Counted from the stretch's first letter, positions 1 through 12,176 are shown. The stretch: 20,018 nucleotides of DNA from Pelargonium cotyledonis (GCA_036897625.1 JAYMTA010001443.1:1-20018); one strand, 5' to 3'. Made by a program: numbers and translations. The notes: generated by a model from the sequence alone, not told the origin.

Positions 1-90
1 AGAGAGAGAAGAGAGAACGTTTATGGAGATAAGAGATATAGGAGAGAGAGAGGAAGTTTCTGGAGATAAGAGAAGAGACGAGAGAAAGTC
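1..90. repeat. GA-rich low-complexity tract
   Basis: The first 90 bases are mostly purine, with runs of AGAGAG and two similar GGAGATAAGAGA blocks near 25 and 62. No reading frame or gene is visible. It adjoins, and may be part of, the CACTA element that ends at 343. Confidence 0.6.
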
Positions 91-343
91 TCTTTATTTA
101 TTCTTTTATTATTATTTTTAGTTAATGCAACACAGCTATTTCCAATTCATTATTATTATTATTTTTTTAAATTTCCGAAGCCTTGGCGTTGGAAATTCCC
201 TCAAAAATTTATAAAAAATAATATAATTAAAGTAGTTTTATTATTTCTGACGCCATTAGCCCATCACTATTTGGCGTCGGAAATTTCGTCGGAAAAAGTG
301 GCGTCGGAAATTTCTGTCGGAAATAGGTAACTTTCTTGTAGTG
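91..343. mobile_element. CACTA (En/Spm-type) transposon, right terminus, partial
   Basis: The segment ends CTTTCTTGTAGTG at 331-343, the reverse complement of CACTACAAGAAAG, the usual terminus of plant CACTA elements. Inside the end, short GCGTCGGAAATTT-like motifs recur (about 188, 273, 300), like the subterminal repeats where CACTA transposase binds. The left end and any transposase lie outside the window, so size and autonomy are unknown and the start given is arbitrary. The 12 terminal bases match the TIR of the MITE at 9545-9808, but the interiors differ, so it is the same superfamily and not the same family. Confidence 0.6.
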
Positions 344-646
344 GAGTCTGAGAGTTCTCATACGCCTCACATACACCAAGGAGAGTACTTAAGCCCTCTA
401 GAAGTCTCGATCGCTTGGGTGGCGTTATAGGGTTTCGAGAATGTTAATCTATCGTGAAAGTTTTCTGATAAGTCATGAAGCTTCCCAGATGACCCAAATG
501 AGGTGATTTGAGCTTCTACACATGTTTACAAAGTGCAGTGATCTTCTTTATAACTCAGAAGAACTTTGAGGACATAATCAATTAAACCATGAAATCATCT
601 AAAATCATGTCTCCCATGGTGATGAAAAGTTGTACATGAGATCAAT
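344..646. other. Intergenic stretch, no feature recognised
   Basis: This lies between the CACTA end and the putative left target duplication of the ORF1-only LINE. Stops occur in all frames and I see no motif, repeat or RNA-like fold that I can support. Confidence 0.5.
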
Positions 647-662
647 GAGTAAGCCGCAGAAA
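647..662. repeat. Left target-site duplication of ORF1-only LINE (probable)
   Basis: GAGTAAGCCGCAGAAA here resembles GAGTAAGCCTCAAGAAA at 3981-3997, directly after an A-run. The first nine bases are identical; the rest differs by one substitution and one indel. Placement on the two sides of a LINE-like body with a 3' A-run fits target-primed insertion. Confidence 0.5.
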
Positions 663-3600
663 GATGCAACAAAAAATTTTGTGTTTAGAACATTGGATTC
701 TCTCCCATCTGCATGTGGAGCTATAAAGTGAGAGTTGTCTTAGACTTAGCCTGTTTTGTATGCTCAGTTTGCATGTACCAGTTCTTCCTTTATCTCTCCT
801 AACTTGCCTTCCCTTTCCTTTCCCAAGACCTAATCATTGTCAAACAGTAGTGTACAAGTAATTGTAGCCGTAAATTCAATGATGATAACTATTCTAGGTC
901 GGAGCTCATTGGTTCATTAGGCCAATCGTTTAGCCTTCCAGTCTGTTATGGGCTAGATGAGTTGGAGTGTATTGTTAGTTTTTTCATTCCCAAAATTTGT
1001 CATCATTAACTTGGTTTTTATTTATCCTTTAGGGGTTAGATTTAGTATGTTGTTTTTCTTCTTCCCCGTCTAAGTCTTGGGTTTCTTTGTTTTGTTTCTT
1101 AAGATCTTTATATTAGCTAGGGTTTTGCCTTCATTTCTTGCTGTCTGGGATTCGTGCCTTAACTTTTCCTTACTTATAGTGTACGTTGGGGTATGTCTGG
1201 TTTTCTTCTTGTCCTTGTTTGTTAAAGTCTGGTTTGGTCTTTCTCCTGTTTGTTATGGAATCTCCAACGCCTTTTGTTACCAGGCAAGGTCTGGAGGTCT
1301 CTTGTCCTCCCCTAGTGGTTAGTTGCAATGCAACTAATCTTCAATGTTCACTTAATTATTTTTATCCTAGTTGACAAAAGGAATTTTTTCTTTTCTCTTC
1401 TAGATTTCTTGTTGCATAGCCTTTGGTGTTTGTCAGCTCCCTTCGAAGTCCAAAGTATAGAAGAAAAGATGTATCTCCTTGTCTTCTCCAATCCCCGTGA
1501 CACGTTTGTAGTGCTTAATGGTGGTCCTTGGAACATCGTTAAGGTTGTCCTGGTGGTGGGGTCTCTTAACCTACTTGCTTCCCCCAAAAATATTGGGGCA
1601 CCAGTGTCCAAAATCTGGATGCAATTGTGTGGCATTCCTTTTGCCTTTGCGCATCCGAATTTCGCAGCTCACGTGGGGGGCATGGTGGCTCTTATTCTAG
1701 ACATGGATCAGAGAAATGACAGAGAAGAGATATGGTAATTTCAGAGGGTGAAGATTTGGATCAATTTTGAAGAACCCCTCATACCGGGGTGTTTCTTGAA
1801 ACTAGAAAATGGTGGAAGGGTCTATATCCAATTTCGTTATGATAGGGTGTTTAATACCTGCACCAAATGTGGCCACATTTGCCATGCCGCTTACTCTTGT
1901 AGATTCCCTATCCATTTTGCAGAGATCAAGCTTGCTAGGAGGATGACCCATGCTATCTCCTTAGGAATCCACTCCATAATCATTTTTGAGCCTTCTATTC
2001 ATATGTTCTCTCTAGATCTGAGAGCTTTCCCAAATACTATGAAACTTAGGAATTCAACCTTTTTTGTCTCCTCGGGTGAGAGAGGTTTCTTTCATTTTCA
2101 AATGCCCTCCAATGTGCATGAAGGCTCGTCCATATTATCAGACACTGGAAGAGGTAGTTTGAGGTTGGACGTGGGAGGGGTTGGGATGGAAGTGGGAAAA
2201 GCGGATGCAAGGGATGAAGGTTATGCTACATCCCCAGATTCCTTCCATTCTCACTCTATAAATTTTTTAGGAGACTCTGGAGCAGTTGCTGGGAAAGTGG
2301 ATGCTGGAGTAAATAAAGGTAATGGGGTAGGTGGTGAGAATGTCCTTGGCATTAATAAGGGCTAGTGTAGAGTTACTACTGAATCTCCTAGGATCATGGC
2401 AGATGATTTGGGTCGGAATAGTAGTCATAGAAGGAAAAATAGAGGAAAAAGCATTGTAATCGAGGAGCCTGGTGATAAGAGGAATGGTCCAGCAAGTGTC
2501 AGGGATGAGCGTGTTAAGTCACTCGCCGAAGAGAGCTAGGAAGGAAGGAAGACAAGTGAAAGGAATGAAACCTGTGGGCATGCACTCAACCTTATTGGAC
2601 AAGTGTCGAATAATCTGGGTCTCCCCGGCTCAATGGATCTGGATCATCCGGTCAACCATCTTGCGTTGATCCCGATTTTATCATCTGGTGGGTCACCTAT
2701 CAGTCAACCAGGTAGAAGGGTAAACTTGGAAGTATTTTTGGGAATGGATGAGGAGGAAAGGAACCAGTTTTTGGAGCTCCAAGTGGGCCCATCCAATGTA
2801 GATAGAGGTGGGTTACATCTTGGCCTAACTGTTGGGCCCAACTTGGAGGTGTCCTCTAATATAGACTACTCTTCAAATGGTTCTCATGTTGGCCTACTTT
2901 CTACGGGTCATTGTTTCGGCTCAGAATGGTACTCGGGTTGGGTTCCAAATCGGACTATGTCTAGCTCTCCGAATTCACAATCCTTGTCGAGATTCAGTCT
3001 ACGTTTAAGAATCTCAATTTCTTCCTCTCCGTCCCTACAGTCAGTGCAACAAATAGTTGATGATTAGAATGGACTACTGTGTCTGGAGGTGGTTCCAAGA
3101 AATGGTGAAGTTAGTCCCCCAAGGGAAGTAGTTGATTGATTGAAAGAAGATGTGGTTGTCAGAAGAGAAGGTAAGAAGCCTATCATTGTTCTCTCCTATG
3201 GGGAAGATGATTAGTCATTTGGCTCAGAAGGTTGGTGGGGTCCAAGTCTACCTAAGCATTTAGCTGCCATTGAAGAAAGGGTCTTCTAGATCTCCCTTTG
3301 AAGAAATGAAATCAATCCCTCTGGGACTTTGGAGTAGAAATTAGGTGAATGGAGCGACTTATCCAAAAGTGTTGACCATTAATGAAGGATTAGAGGAGAA
3401 GGAAAAAGAAGACTCAGTTTCGGAGAAATCAGGAACTCAGAGGATTCTCAGCTGAAGTGGATTTCCAACTCAGGAGGCGTGCAACTTTCCCCTCGTAATA
3501 GGGCTCGTATAATGGGGTCCGAGAAGGAACAATGGGAATAATTCAACCTCTATCTCAAGAGGGAAGTTAAGTGTAAAGTGCTAAGAAAAGCAGCATAGAG

Positions 3601-3980
3601 ATCAAAATCCACTCCAACTCTGCTAATGTGGGGTAAAAGTGGTTCTGCTAAAGATAACCCAGTCAACCCTTCTAGGAAAAGAGTAGCTCCAGAGCCTGAT
3701 GGATCAGAAAGGGGCAAAAGGAGGAAGAAAATGGCTTGCTGCTCGGAGGAGGACTTTGAGGGATATTTCTCAACAGCGTTCTAGGAATATGGAAGCTTAG
3801 TCTAGTGGAGAAGAAGTTAAAACTCTCCTTCGTTTTTCCCCCTCAGTTTTTTGTAAATGGGCAACTAGACGGGTTGTGTGTTGGGGCTCATAGTTTAGCT
3901 CAGTTAGGAAAAAATGGTTTTTGTAAAATCTGAAACTCTATTTTTGCTATATAATATATATAAGTTTAATTATAAAAAAA
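663..3980 (+). mobile_element. Degenerate LINE retaining ORF1 only
   Basis: This plus-strand element of about 3.3 kb has a 5' leader of roughly 590 bases, a decayed gag-like ORF1, a short AT-rich 3' tail and an A-run (3974-3980). I find no endonuclease or reverse transcriptase: no DFN, FADD or SDH motifs in any frame. It is probably an L1-type LINE that lost ORF2 by internal deletion, or a non-autonomous derivative mobilised in trans. The boundaries rest on the imperfect direct repeats at 647-662 and 3981-3997; the ORF1 identification is firmer. Confidence 0.6.
1255..3830 (+). pseudogene. LINE ORF1 (gag-like) pseudogene: DUF4283 plus CCHC zinc knuckle
   Basis: ORF1 proteins of plant L1 LINEs bind the element RNA. 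The likely start is ATG 1255 (MESPTPFVTRQGLEV). That frame hits TGA at 1372 and coding similarity resumes one frame over, so a frameshift or small deletion lies near 1370-1400. A DUF4283-type domain follows at about 1410-1790 (GGPWNI, LASPKNIGAPVSKIW, LCGIPFAFAHP). Next is a perfect CX2CX4HX4C knuckle, CTKCGHICHAAYSC, at about 1858-1899. The same frame is broken by stops at 1736, 2363, 2537 and 3065 yet stays protein-like between them, including a Gly/Asp-rich linker and MDEEERNQFLELQ. Beyond 3070 more stops and shifts occur; a basic patch (KRVAPEP, KRRKK) near 3680-3730 suggests the C-terminus. The 3' limit is approximate. Clearly non-functional. Confidence 0.7.
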
Positions 3981-3997
3981 GAGTAAGCCTCAAGAAA
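3981..3997. repeat. Right target-site duplication of ORF1-only LINE (probable)
   Basis: GAGTAAGCCTCAAGAAA directly follows the A-run at 3974-3980 and matches 647-662 imperfectly. Confidence 0.5.
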
Positions 3998-4673
3998 CTC
4001 TTCGCCTCGACGAATAGTTTTCCATGGACCCATTGAATGTGTTATGGGAAAATTTTCATGTCAGATGGCATTCGTACATGGTTTTTGGTGTTTGAATGTT
4101 ATGTTTTCCTTCTCTGGTGTCTAAAGAACTCATTAAATTGCCATCTCTGTTGTATGAAGAATTTGATTTTCTTCATGGTGTTCAAAGGACTTGTTTACCA
4201 TTCTCGGTCTGAAGGCTCTAATTTTCTTCTTTGTTTGACTACTTTTTGCACCTTTGGTCCAGAGGCTTCATTTTGGACTCTTCTAGCTTAGAGGTATCGT
4301 CTTGGTGCGCACACATTTGGTTACCGCAGGCAAGAGACTTTTCCGATCATGAGACTTCCACGGGAATGAGGCTTTCTCATTCTTTTGACTTCTGCGAGTA
4401 TGAAACTTTTGTGGTCTCAGGCAATTGATGATAAATCATGTATTCAATTTCAACGTGTTGTACTTAACGAGTGTTAGAGTTAAATAGTTTGAAACTCCTT
4501 AAACTTCTTTCAATTTTGGAGGTGACCCTTATTTTTAATTTTGGAGGTGACCTTTTGTTTAGCGCGTTTAATTGTTTATACGTGGTGTTCGAAGCTGATT
4601 GAGTAATATGATATGTAAATTATAAACTCGTCACTCCAAGTCAATGGATATTTCGAAAACACATAATACAAAG
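3998..4673. other. Intergenic stretch, no gene recognised
   Basis: Two short plus-strand frames (4037-4291 and 4231-4428) show no family resemblance, are rich in Phe, Leu and Cys as expected of T-rich noncoding DNA, and overlap each other. A short duplicated phrase, TTTTGGAGGTGACC, sits at about 4515 and 4540. Nothing else stands out. Confidence 0.5.
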
Positions 4674-4682
4674 TTTTAAAAT
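4674..4682. repeat. 9-bp target-site duplication, left copy
   Basis: TTTTAAAAT precedes the element at 4683; the right partner TTCTAAAAT is at 5095-5103, with one mismatch. Nine bases is the usual Mutator-superfamily target duplication. Confidence 0.6.
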
Positions 4683-5094
4683 GGAAAAAGTCTCAATTTG
4701 GTCCCTCAACTTTAATGTTTTGTCCCAATTTGGTCCCTAAACTTTTTTTAACCAAAAATAGACCCTGAACTTTCATGTTTCGTCCCAATTTGGTCCTTGA
4801 ACTTTGTTTTGACCCGAAATGGTCTTTGAACTTTCACATAATGACCCAATTTGGTCCATGAATTTTTGATATAAGCTCTAATGGCAAGGACCACTTTGGA
4901 TCAATATGTGAAAGTTCAAGGACCAAATTGGGTCATTATGTGAAAGTTTAGGGACCATTTTGGGTCAAAGCAAAGTTCAGGGACCAAATTGAGGCCAAAC
5001 ACGAAAGTTCAGTGACTATTTTTGGTTAAAAAAAGTTTAGAAACTAAATTGGGACAAAATATCAAAGTTAGGGGACCAAATTGTGACTTTTTCC
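4683..5094. mobile_element. Fold-back Mutator-like MITE
   Basis: This 412-bp element is almost one long imperfect inverted repeat. It opens GGAAAAAGTCTCAATTTGG and closes with the complement of GGAAAAAGTCACAATTTGG. Each arm is built from degenerate copies of a short module, roughly CCAATTTGGTCCCTNAACTTT, in reversed orientation in the two halves. The centre is near 4880-4890 (ATATAAGCTCTAATGG). It is bordered by a 9-bp duplication with one mismatch (4674-4682 and 5095-5103). It has no coding capacity and would depend on a transposase in trans. It ends about 400 bases before the P450 start codon, so it probably lies in or near that promoter. Confidence 0.75.
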
Positions 5095-5103
5095 TTCTAA
5101 AAT

Positions 5104-5475
5104 TGATAAAAGTTTAGAGGGCCAGAAAACCATTTAACCTCATTGTCTTATCTTTGATTGTGAAAGAAATCTAGTTATGATTTGTACACATATAACTCAA
5201 TTTCTAGAACTAAAAAAGACTCAAACCCGAATATAGTTATGATCCAATATTTGTACTAACTCTCTTTAGAATCCGAAACTTTAGTATCTCAGCATCTTGT
5301 TGAAATCATATCCCAATAAAAAAAGATGAAACAGACAGGAATTGTTCAACAGAAAGTTATTTAAAATCCACAAACTGTCCTACATAACAAGCTGACAAAT
5401 ATGTCAGTATTTTAACAACACATAACATGCTATTAATTATGCTACTTGTTTATTGAGCAACACACATCACACAGC
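5104..5475. promoter_or_regulatory. Proximal upstream region of the P450 gene
   Basis: This AT-rich stretch lies between the fold-back MITE and the A-tract at the P450 start, so it should contain the core promoter and 5' UTR. I see no convincing TATAAA box at a defined distance from a start site; TATAACTCAA near 5190 is only weakly TATA-like. The regulatory label is inferred from position alone. Confidence 0.35.
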
Positions 5476-5496
5476 AAAAAAAAAAAAAAAAAAAAA

Positions 5497-5497
<1 letters not shown>
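5476..5497 (+). repeat. A22 homopolymer ending in the P450 start codon
   Basis: Twenty-two adenines run without a break into the ATG at 5497; the last is the A of the start codon. An upstream ATG at 5446 is in the same frame and would read the tract as seven lysines. Such tracts vary in length through replication slippage, which would take the 5446 ATG in and out of frame. The annotated start at 5497 is unaffected by length. Confidence 0.9.
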
Positions 5498-8903
<3,406 letters not shown>

Positions 8904-9360
8904 TGTTAAGAATTGGTCAGTTTATGGGCAACTACTAGTAGTTACTCTACAACCAAAGAACTATTTCTGTAAAATTTCACAGTTTTTGAGTATTAGCTCG
9001 AATATCCATGCTTACCCAAGAGTTGAAGTTATTAATAATTGTAAGGTACATATTATTATCAAACTTAATTTTCTTTATATACTATAGTTATTCGAAATCC
9101 TTTCCATTATAATTTATCTTGTCACCATTGGCTTTTCAGTTAACTCACGAAGAAACTAATAATGACAATCACTATTATGATTTAGAAGTATAAGAAGTTG
9201 ATATACTTGTTATAGTAGTGTTTATCTTAAGAATTTCTTTACTTTTTTTTATAACTATTGTCTCATTGTCTTTTTATATCTTTTCGATTTGGGAATTAAC
9301 CTTCCTCCACAATGCGTAACTGATTCGGTATAAAAAATCAGAAATAAATTCTCCAATATG
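8904..9360. other. P450 3' UTR and downstream AT-rich spacer
   Basis: The sequence after the P450 stop should hold the 3' UTR and polyadenylation site. Several AT-rich near-upstream-type signals occur (for example ATTAATAATT near 9030) but none is decisive. No other gene or repeat is apparent up to the LTR-like/MITE region. Confidence 0.45.
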
Positions 9361-9544
9361 AGATTGACACGTGGCACGCCTATACTCAGACGAAAAAGTG
9401 GTTAGCCGGTCGGAACTGGTCAGAGCGACCCAAAAAATGAAGTCCTCCAAAACTATCCAACACTATACTCATATTGAAGAGAAAAATGCAAGAAGCGCAA
9501 CCATTCAAACGGAAGTCGAATCGGACTTCAAACGAACCCAGAAT

Positions 9545-9808
9545 CACTACAAGAAAAATTACAAACTATGACGGAAAATTTGTGTTAGAAAATTTTCCGT
9601 CACAAATTGTGACAGAATTCATATTTTTTGTCACAGATACACATTTGTGATAGAAATTTCTGTCACAGACACACATTTGTGACAGAAATTTTTGTCACAA
9701 CCATTTGTGACAACTCAAATAATGACAGAAGTATTCTATCATAGTTCCGTCACAGATTACATTTTGTGACTGAAATTTTCGGCACATATTGAGAATTTTT
9801 TTGTAGCG
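9545..9808 (+). mobile_element. CACTA-type MITE, copy C
   Basis: It starts CACTACAAGAAAAATTAC and ends GAATTTTTTTGTAGCG. AAT flanks both sides (9542-9544 and 9809-9811), a perfect 3-bp target duplication. The interior has TGTGACAGAAATTT and CACAGACACACATTTGTGA motifs shared with copies A and B, and the orientation matches copy A. Noncoding. This is the best-preserved member in the window and defines the family ends. Confidence 0.85.
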
Positions 9809-10149
9809 AATGGCCAAAAAATGAATCTGGTGAAGGACCCAAAAAGGTCACATGACAATCACACACTTGCACGCTGATTAGAGGCTGCCCTGGCGCGCTG
9901 ATTTAAGTCCGTCCTCCATCCATGATCGGACAAATCAAGCATCCATGCTCTGCGCCATGCCTCGCGCCATGCCTCGCACCAACTTCATCCATGAGTTATG
10001 TTCCAAATGACTCGCTCCAAGAGTCTTGACCACGTCAAACAGGTGCTCCATTCATGTTGGTGTGACGAACCAACATGATGGACAACAAGACTACGACCCA
10101 GAGGCCTTCCGTGAAAAGGTCAAACTTTTTACCATTTGAACACTCGTAA

Positions 10150-10494
10150 TATCGAACCGAAAACTCTATCTATGTGTTCTTTGTGTTCGTCGAGTGTTCA
10201 TCGTGTTTTTTGTCCGTTTTTCACTTTTTGAACGAACCACGGAGTAACGATTCAGTCTGTAGTCACGCCGGAGGTTGTTTCCTAGGATCACTCCTAGGAC
10301 TCAGTTTAACAGTTCGCTACCTTGCGCAGGATTTTTTAGAACTTGGATTGAGGATGTCAGCGTCACCTCCCGAATTGCGGACACCTTGACTTGGACTTTG
10401 ACTCGGACCCCTACTTGGGCCCTAACTTGGACACTGACTTGGACCTACACCTTGACTTTGGAAAAGAAGACCTAAGACGACGTCGTATCACACT
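10150..10494 (+). mobile_element. LTR-like segment 1 (related to 18981-20018)
   Basis: Four landmarks occur here in the same order as on the minus strand of 18981-20018: CGAAAACTCT followed by GTTC-rich DNA; GCCGGAGG followed by TTCC; a GACTC(A)NTTTAACNGT phrase leading to TGCGCAGGA; and, after a repetitive CTTGGAC-rich stretch (10380-10465), GACGACGTCGTATCA followed by a TTGATTTT-like phrase. This reads like the R-U5 part of an LTR running into a primer-binding-like site (10483-10494). The site differs from the common plant TGGTATCAGAGC at its second base. The 5' edge is not found and may reach to about 9366, which would place MITE copy C inside it. No gag or pol is present. Confidence 0.42.
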
Positions 10495-10791
10495 TGAAAT
10501 TTTGATTTGGAAAAAATAGTCCAATCAGTAGCTATTATTAGTTTTTGCTTAATTATGAGAGATTTTGAAAAAAAAAACTAATTCAATGAAACATAATTTA
10601 TTATTTAAGTGTACACATTAATGTATAAACTTTGGATATGAAACTTTAATGATGTAAATTTTATTGAAATATGACCTAATTTTGAATTCATATATGATAT
10701 ATTGGACTTAGAAATACATTATCGTTATTATATCATTAATATTTTTTGTTGTTTTTTTACGTAATTATAATAATATAATATTCATAATACA
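10495..10791. other. AT-rich intergenic stretch
   Basis: This is strongly AT-rich with homopolymer A and T runs. No frame, repeat family or RNA gene is recognised between the LTR-like segment and the SINE. Confidence 0.5.
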
Positions 10792-10809
10792 AGTGAATAT
10801 AGTATAATT
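10792..10809. repeat. SINE target-site duplication, left copy
   Basis: AGTGAATATAGTATAATT here matches AGTGAATATAGTGTAATT at 10954-10971 in 17 of 18 positions, flanking the SINE on both sides. Confidence 0.88.
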
Positions 10810-10953
10810 TTTTTGAGTTGAGCTACACAACAGGGAGTAGCTCTCTCCTATAACCCCAAATAACCCACCCCATACCGCATGCATGGAGGCTCGAACCTGA
10901 GACCTCTATGGGAATCCTGAAGCGCTTAACTGCTTAGCCCAACTAGCTTTGGT
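10810..10953 (-). mobile_element. tRNA-derived SINE
   Basis: On the minus strand this 144-bp element starts ACCAAAGCTAGTTGGGCTAA. A polymerase III box A-like motif (GGGCTAAGCAG) lies near 10930-10940 and a clear box B (GGTTCGAGCC) at about 10888-10897, 30-40 bases apart as in tRNA-derived SINEs. It ends in a short A-tail (T-run on the plus strand up to 10814). An 18-bp target duplication with one mismatch (10792-10809 and 10954-10971) brackets it, the hallmark of LINE-driven insertion. It encodes no protein. Low divergence of the duplication suggests a fairly recent insertion, but one mismatch is weak evidence of age. Confidence 0.88.
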
Positions 10954-11024
10954 AGTGAATATAGTGTAATTGATTAGTTAAATTTTTCTTAAAATGATTA
11001 ATTAAATGGACTCATGCACTGATG

Positions 11025-11044
11025 TGCGCGAGCGCGCGCGCGCG

Positions 11045-11084
<40 letters not shown>
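11025..11084. repeat. Compound microsatellite (GC)n(AC)n(AT)n
   Basis: A GC/CG run (about 11025-11045) passes directly into an AC run (to about 11062) and then an AT run (to about 11084). All three are alternating purine-pyrimidine, a setting prone to Z-DNA, slippage and, at the AT part, cruciforms. Confidence 0.95.
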
Positions 11085-11106
11085 CTTTAGATTATGATTT
11101 TTAGTT

Positions 11107-11114
11107 AAGTTAAA
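11107..11114. repeat. 8-bp target-site duplication of the long-TIR element, left copy
   Basis: AAGTTAAA is repeated exactly at 11952-11959, immediately outside the other terminal inverted repeat. The ninth base differs (G against T). Confidence 0.65.
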
Positions 11115-11951
11115 GAGGTAATTATTGTTTGACCTCTTATGGTAATGTTTCATTTCAGTTAGCACTCCTGAATTAATATTTGCAACTATTTACTACCCTA
11201 TGCTTTCCAGACTTCTATTTGTTATTGACTCCGTTAGTGGAGTGCCAAAAAGACCTATCTACCCCTTATGAACAAACAAATTTTTCCCTAGCAACTCACC
11301 ATCAACTCTAAATCTCACAAAACCTAAAAATTCATAGCAAATCGGCAGCGAAATCCACCCAAACCCCACCAAATCCTCCCAAAACCAGTCCGAAACTCGA
11401 ACATATACCCTAATTTATCATTCACCAGCTTACAAACTTTGAAGAATACAAGGCATGCAAGGGTGGAATCGACCCAAACCACCGTCCTACCACCTTGTAC
11501 GGCACGACATGCATGAGCGAGGCGGTAGAGGGCTATAACAAGGGAGAAATAGGGAAGGAGGAGGCAGTGGCGCTGCCGGGAGGGGAGAGCTGAGAGAGAG
11601 GGACATGAAGGAGAGGAGGGGCTCGAGGGCAAGGGTTTTAGAGGGGAGAAGGAGGAGGTCGTTTTTGGAGAGGAAGGAGTGGGCAGCGAAGGTGGCAGCG
11701 AAGATAAGAAAGACGAGCTCATGTATAACTCCAATGAAGAAGATGAAGAAATGAGTTAAGAGTATTTTAGGCATTTAGAAAATCAACTTCGCATGTACAC
11801 GACACATGGGTGGTTGAATGACATTTTCCATCCGACTTAATTGACGGTTAGAAGTCTGGAAAACATAGCGTAGTAAATAGTTGTAAAACTATTTCAGGGG
11901 TGCTAACTGAAATGAAAGCTGACTATAAGGGGTCAAACAATAATTACCCCC
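11115..11951. mobile_element. Long-TIR Mutator-like element with GC-richer interior (possible Pack-MULE)
   Basis: The two ends are inverted repeats of about 102 bp (11115-11216 and 11850-11951), starting GAGGTAATTATTGTTTGACC and, on the other strand, GGGGGTAATTATTGTTTGAC, and ending in CCAGACTTCT. AAGTTAAA flanks both sides. TIRs of about 100 bp with an 8-9 bp duplication fit non-autonomous Mutator-like elements; an 8-bp duplication alone would also allow hAT, but the TIR is too long for a typical hAT. There is no transposase. The interior, notably 11340-11740, is much richer in G and C than the surrounding DNA and holds a minus-strand open frame, as in elements that captured host gene pieces. 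Confidence 0.75.
11324..11734 (-). CDS. Open frame inside the long-TIR element, function unknown
   Basis: An uninterrupted minus-strand frame of 136 codons lies wholly inside the Mutator-like element. The N-terminal 50 residues are Ser/Pro-rich (PSLPTPSSPKTTSSFSPLKP). The rest is less biased, with Cys, Val and aromatic residues (VWVDSTLACLVFFKVCKLVN). A second minus-strand frame (11487-11774, 95 codons) overlaps it and begins with a strongly hydrophobic stretch (FFIFFIGVIHELVFLIF), so it is not certain which frame, if either, was ever coding. I do not recognise a family in either. It may be a fragment of a captured host gene or simply open by chance in GC-rich DNA. No promoter or splice evidence was found. 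Confidence 0.25.
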   Translation of the reverse strand: MELYMSSSFLSSLPPSLPTPSSPKTTSSFSPLKPLPSSPSSPSCPSLSALPSRQRHCLLLPYFSLVIALYRLAHACRAVQGGRTVVWVDSTLACLVFFKVCKLVNDKLGYMFEFRTGFGRIWWGLGGFRCRFAMNF

Positions 11952-11959
11952 AAGTTAAA

Positions 11960-12176
11960 TTTTATTTGAAAATTTTAACTAACTTTTGAACTCAAAATGT
12001 GTATATATGTTCAACATAATTATTTTATAATTGTGTATATAGCTTCACATCGGAAAAAAACTCAAGTTCCAAGTATATAAGAGGATCAAATAAAAACGCT
12101 TTTTTAATAAATTACTAAAGTGAAAAGAGATTCAAATTTTACCCTACACCTCAAATCGATAATCGTATTTTTACTA
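11960..12176. other. AT-rich stretch, probably the 3' part of a Helitron
   Basis: No gene is visible. Its only notable context is that it leads into the Helitron-type terminus at 12177-12204, so part of it may belong to that element. The 5' TC end could not be located. Confidence 0.3.

Noticed and set aside
1077..1322. 81-codon hydrophobic frame upstream of LINE ORF1
   Set aside because: It is a product of T-rich leader DNA (Phe, Leu, Val) and overlaps the more plausible ORF1 start at 1255 in another frame.
5446..5496. Upstream in-frame ATG as the real start of the P450
   Set aside because: It would put seven lysines before the hydrophobic anchor, which no P450 signal anchor has, and it depends on the exact length of an A-tract. 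The ATG at 5497 gives a normal N-terminus.
9371..9571. 66-codon plus-strand frame
   Set aside because: It runs into the terminus of MITE copy C and has no recognisable domain; probably chance within LTR-like or intergenic DNA.
10174..10475. Two overlapping plus-strand frames, one with TWTLTRTPTWALTWTLT repeats
   Set aside because: The repeats come from a CTTGGAC-rich tandem stretch in the LTR-like segment. No coding evidence.
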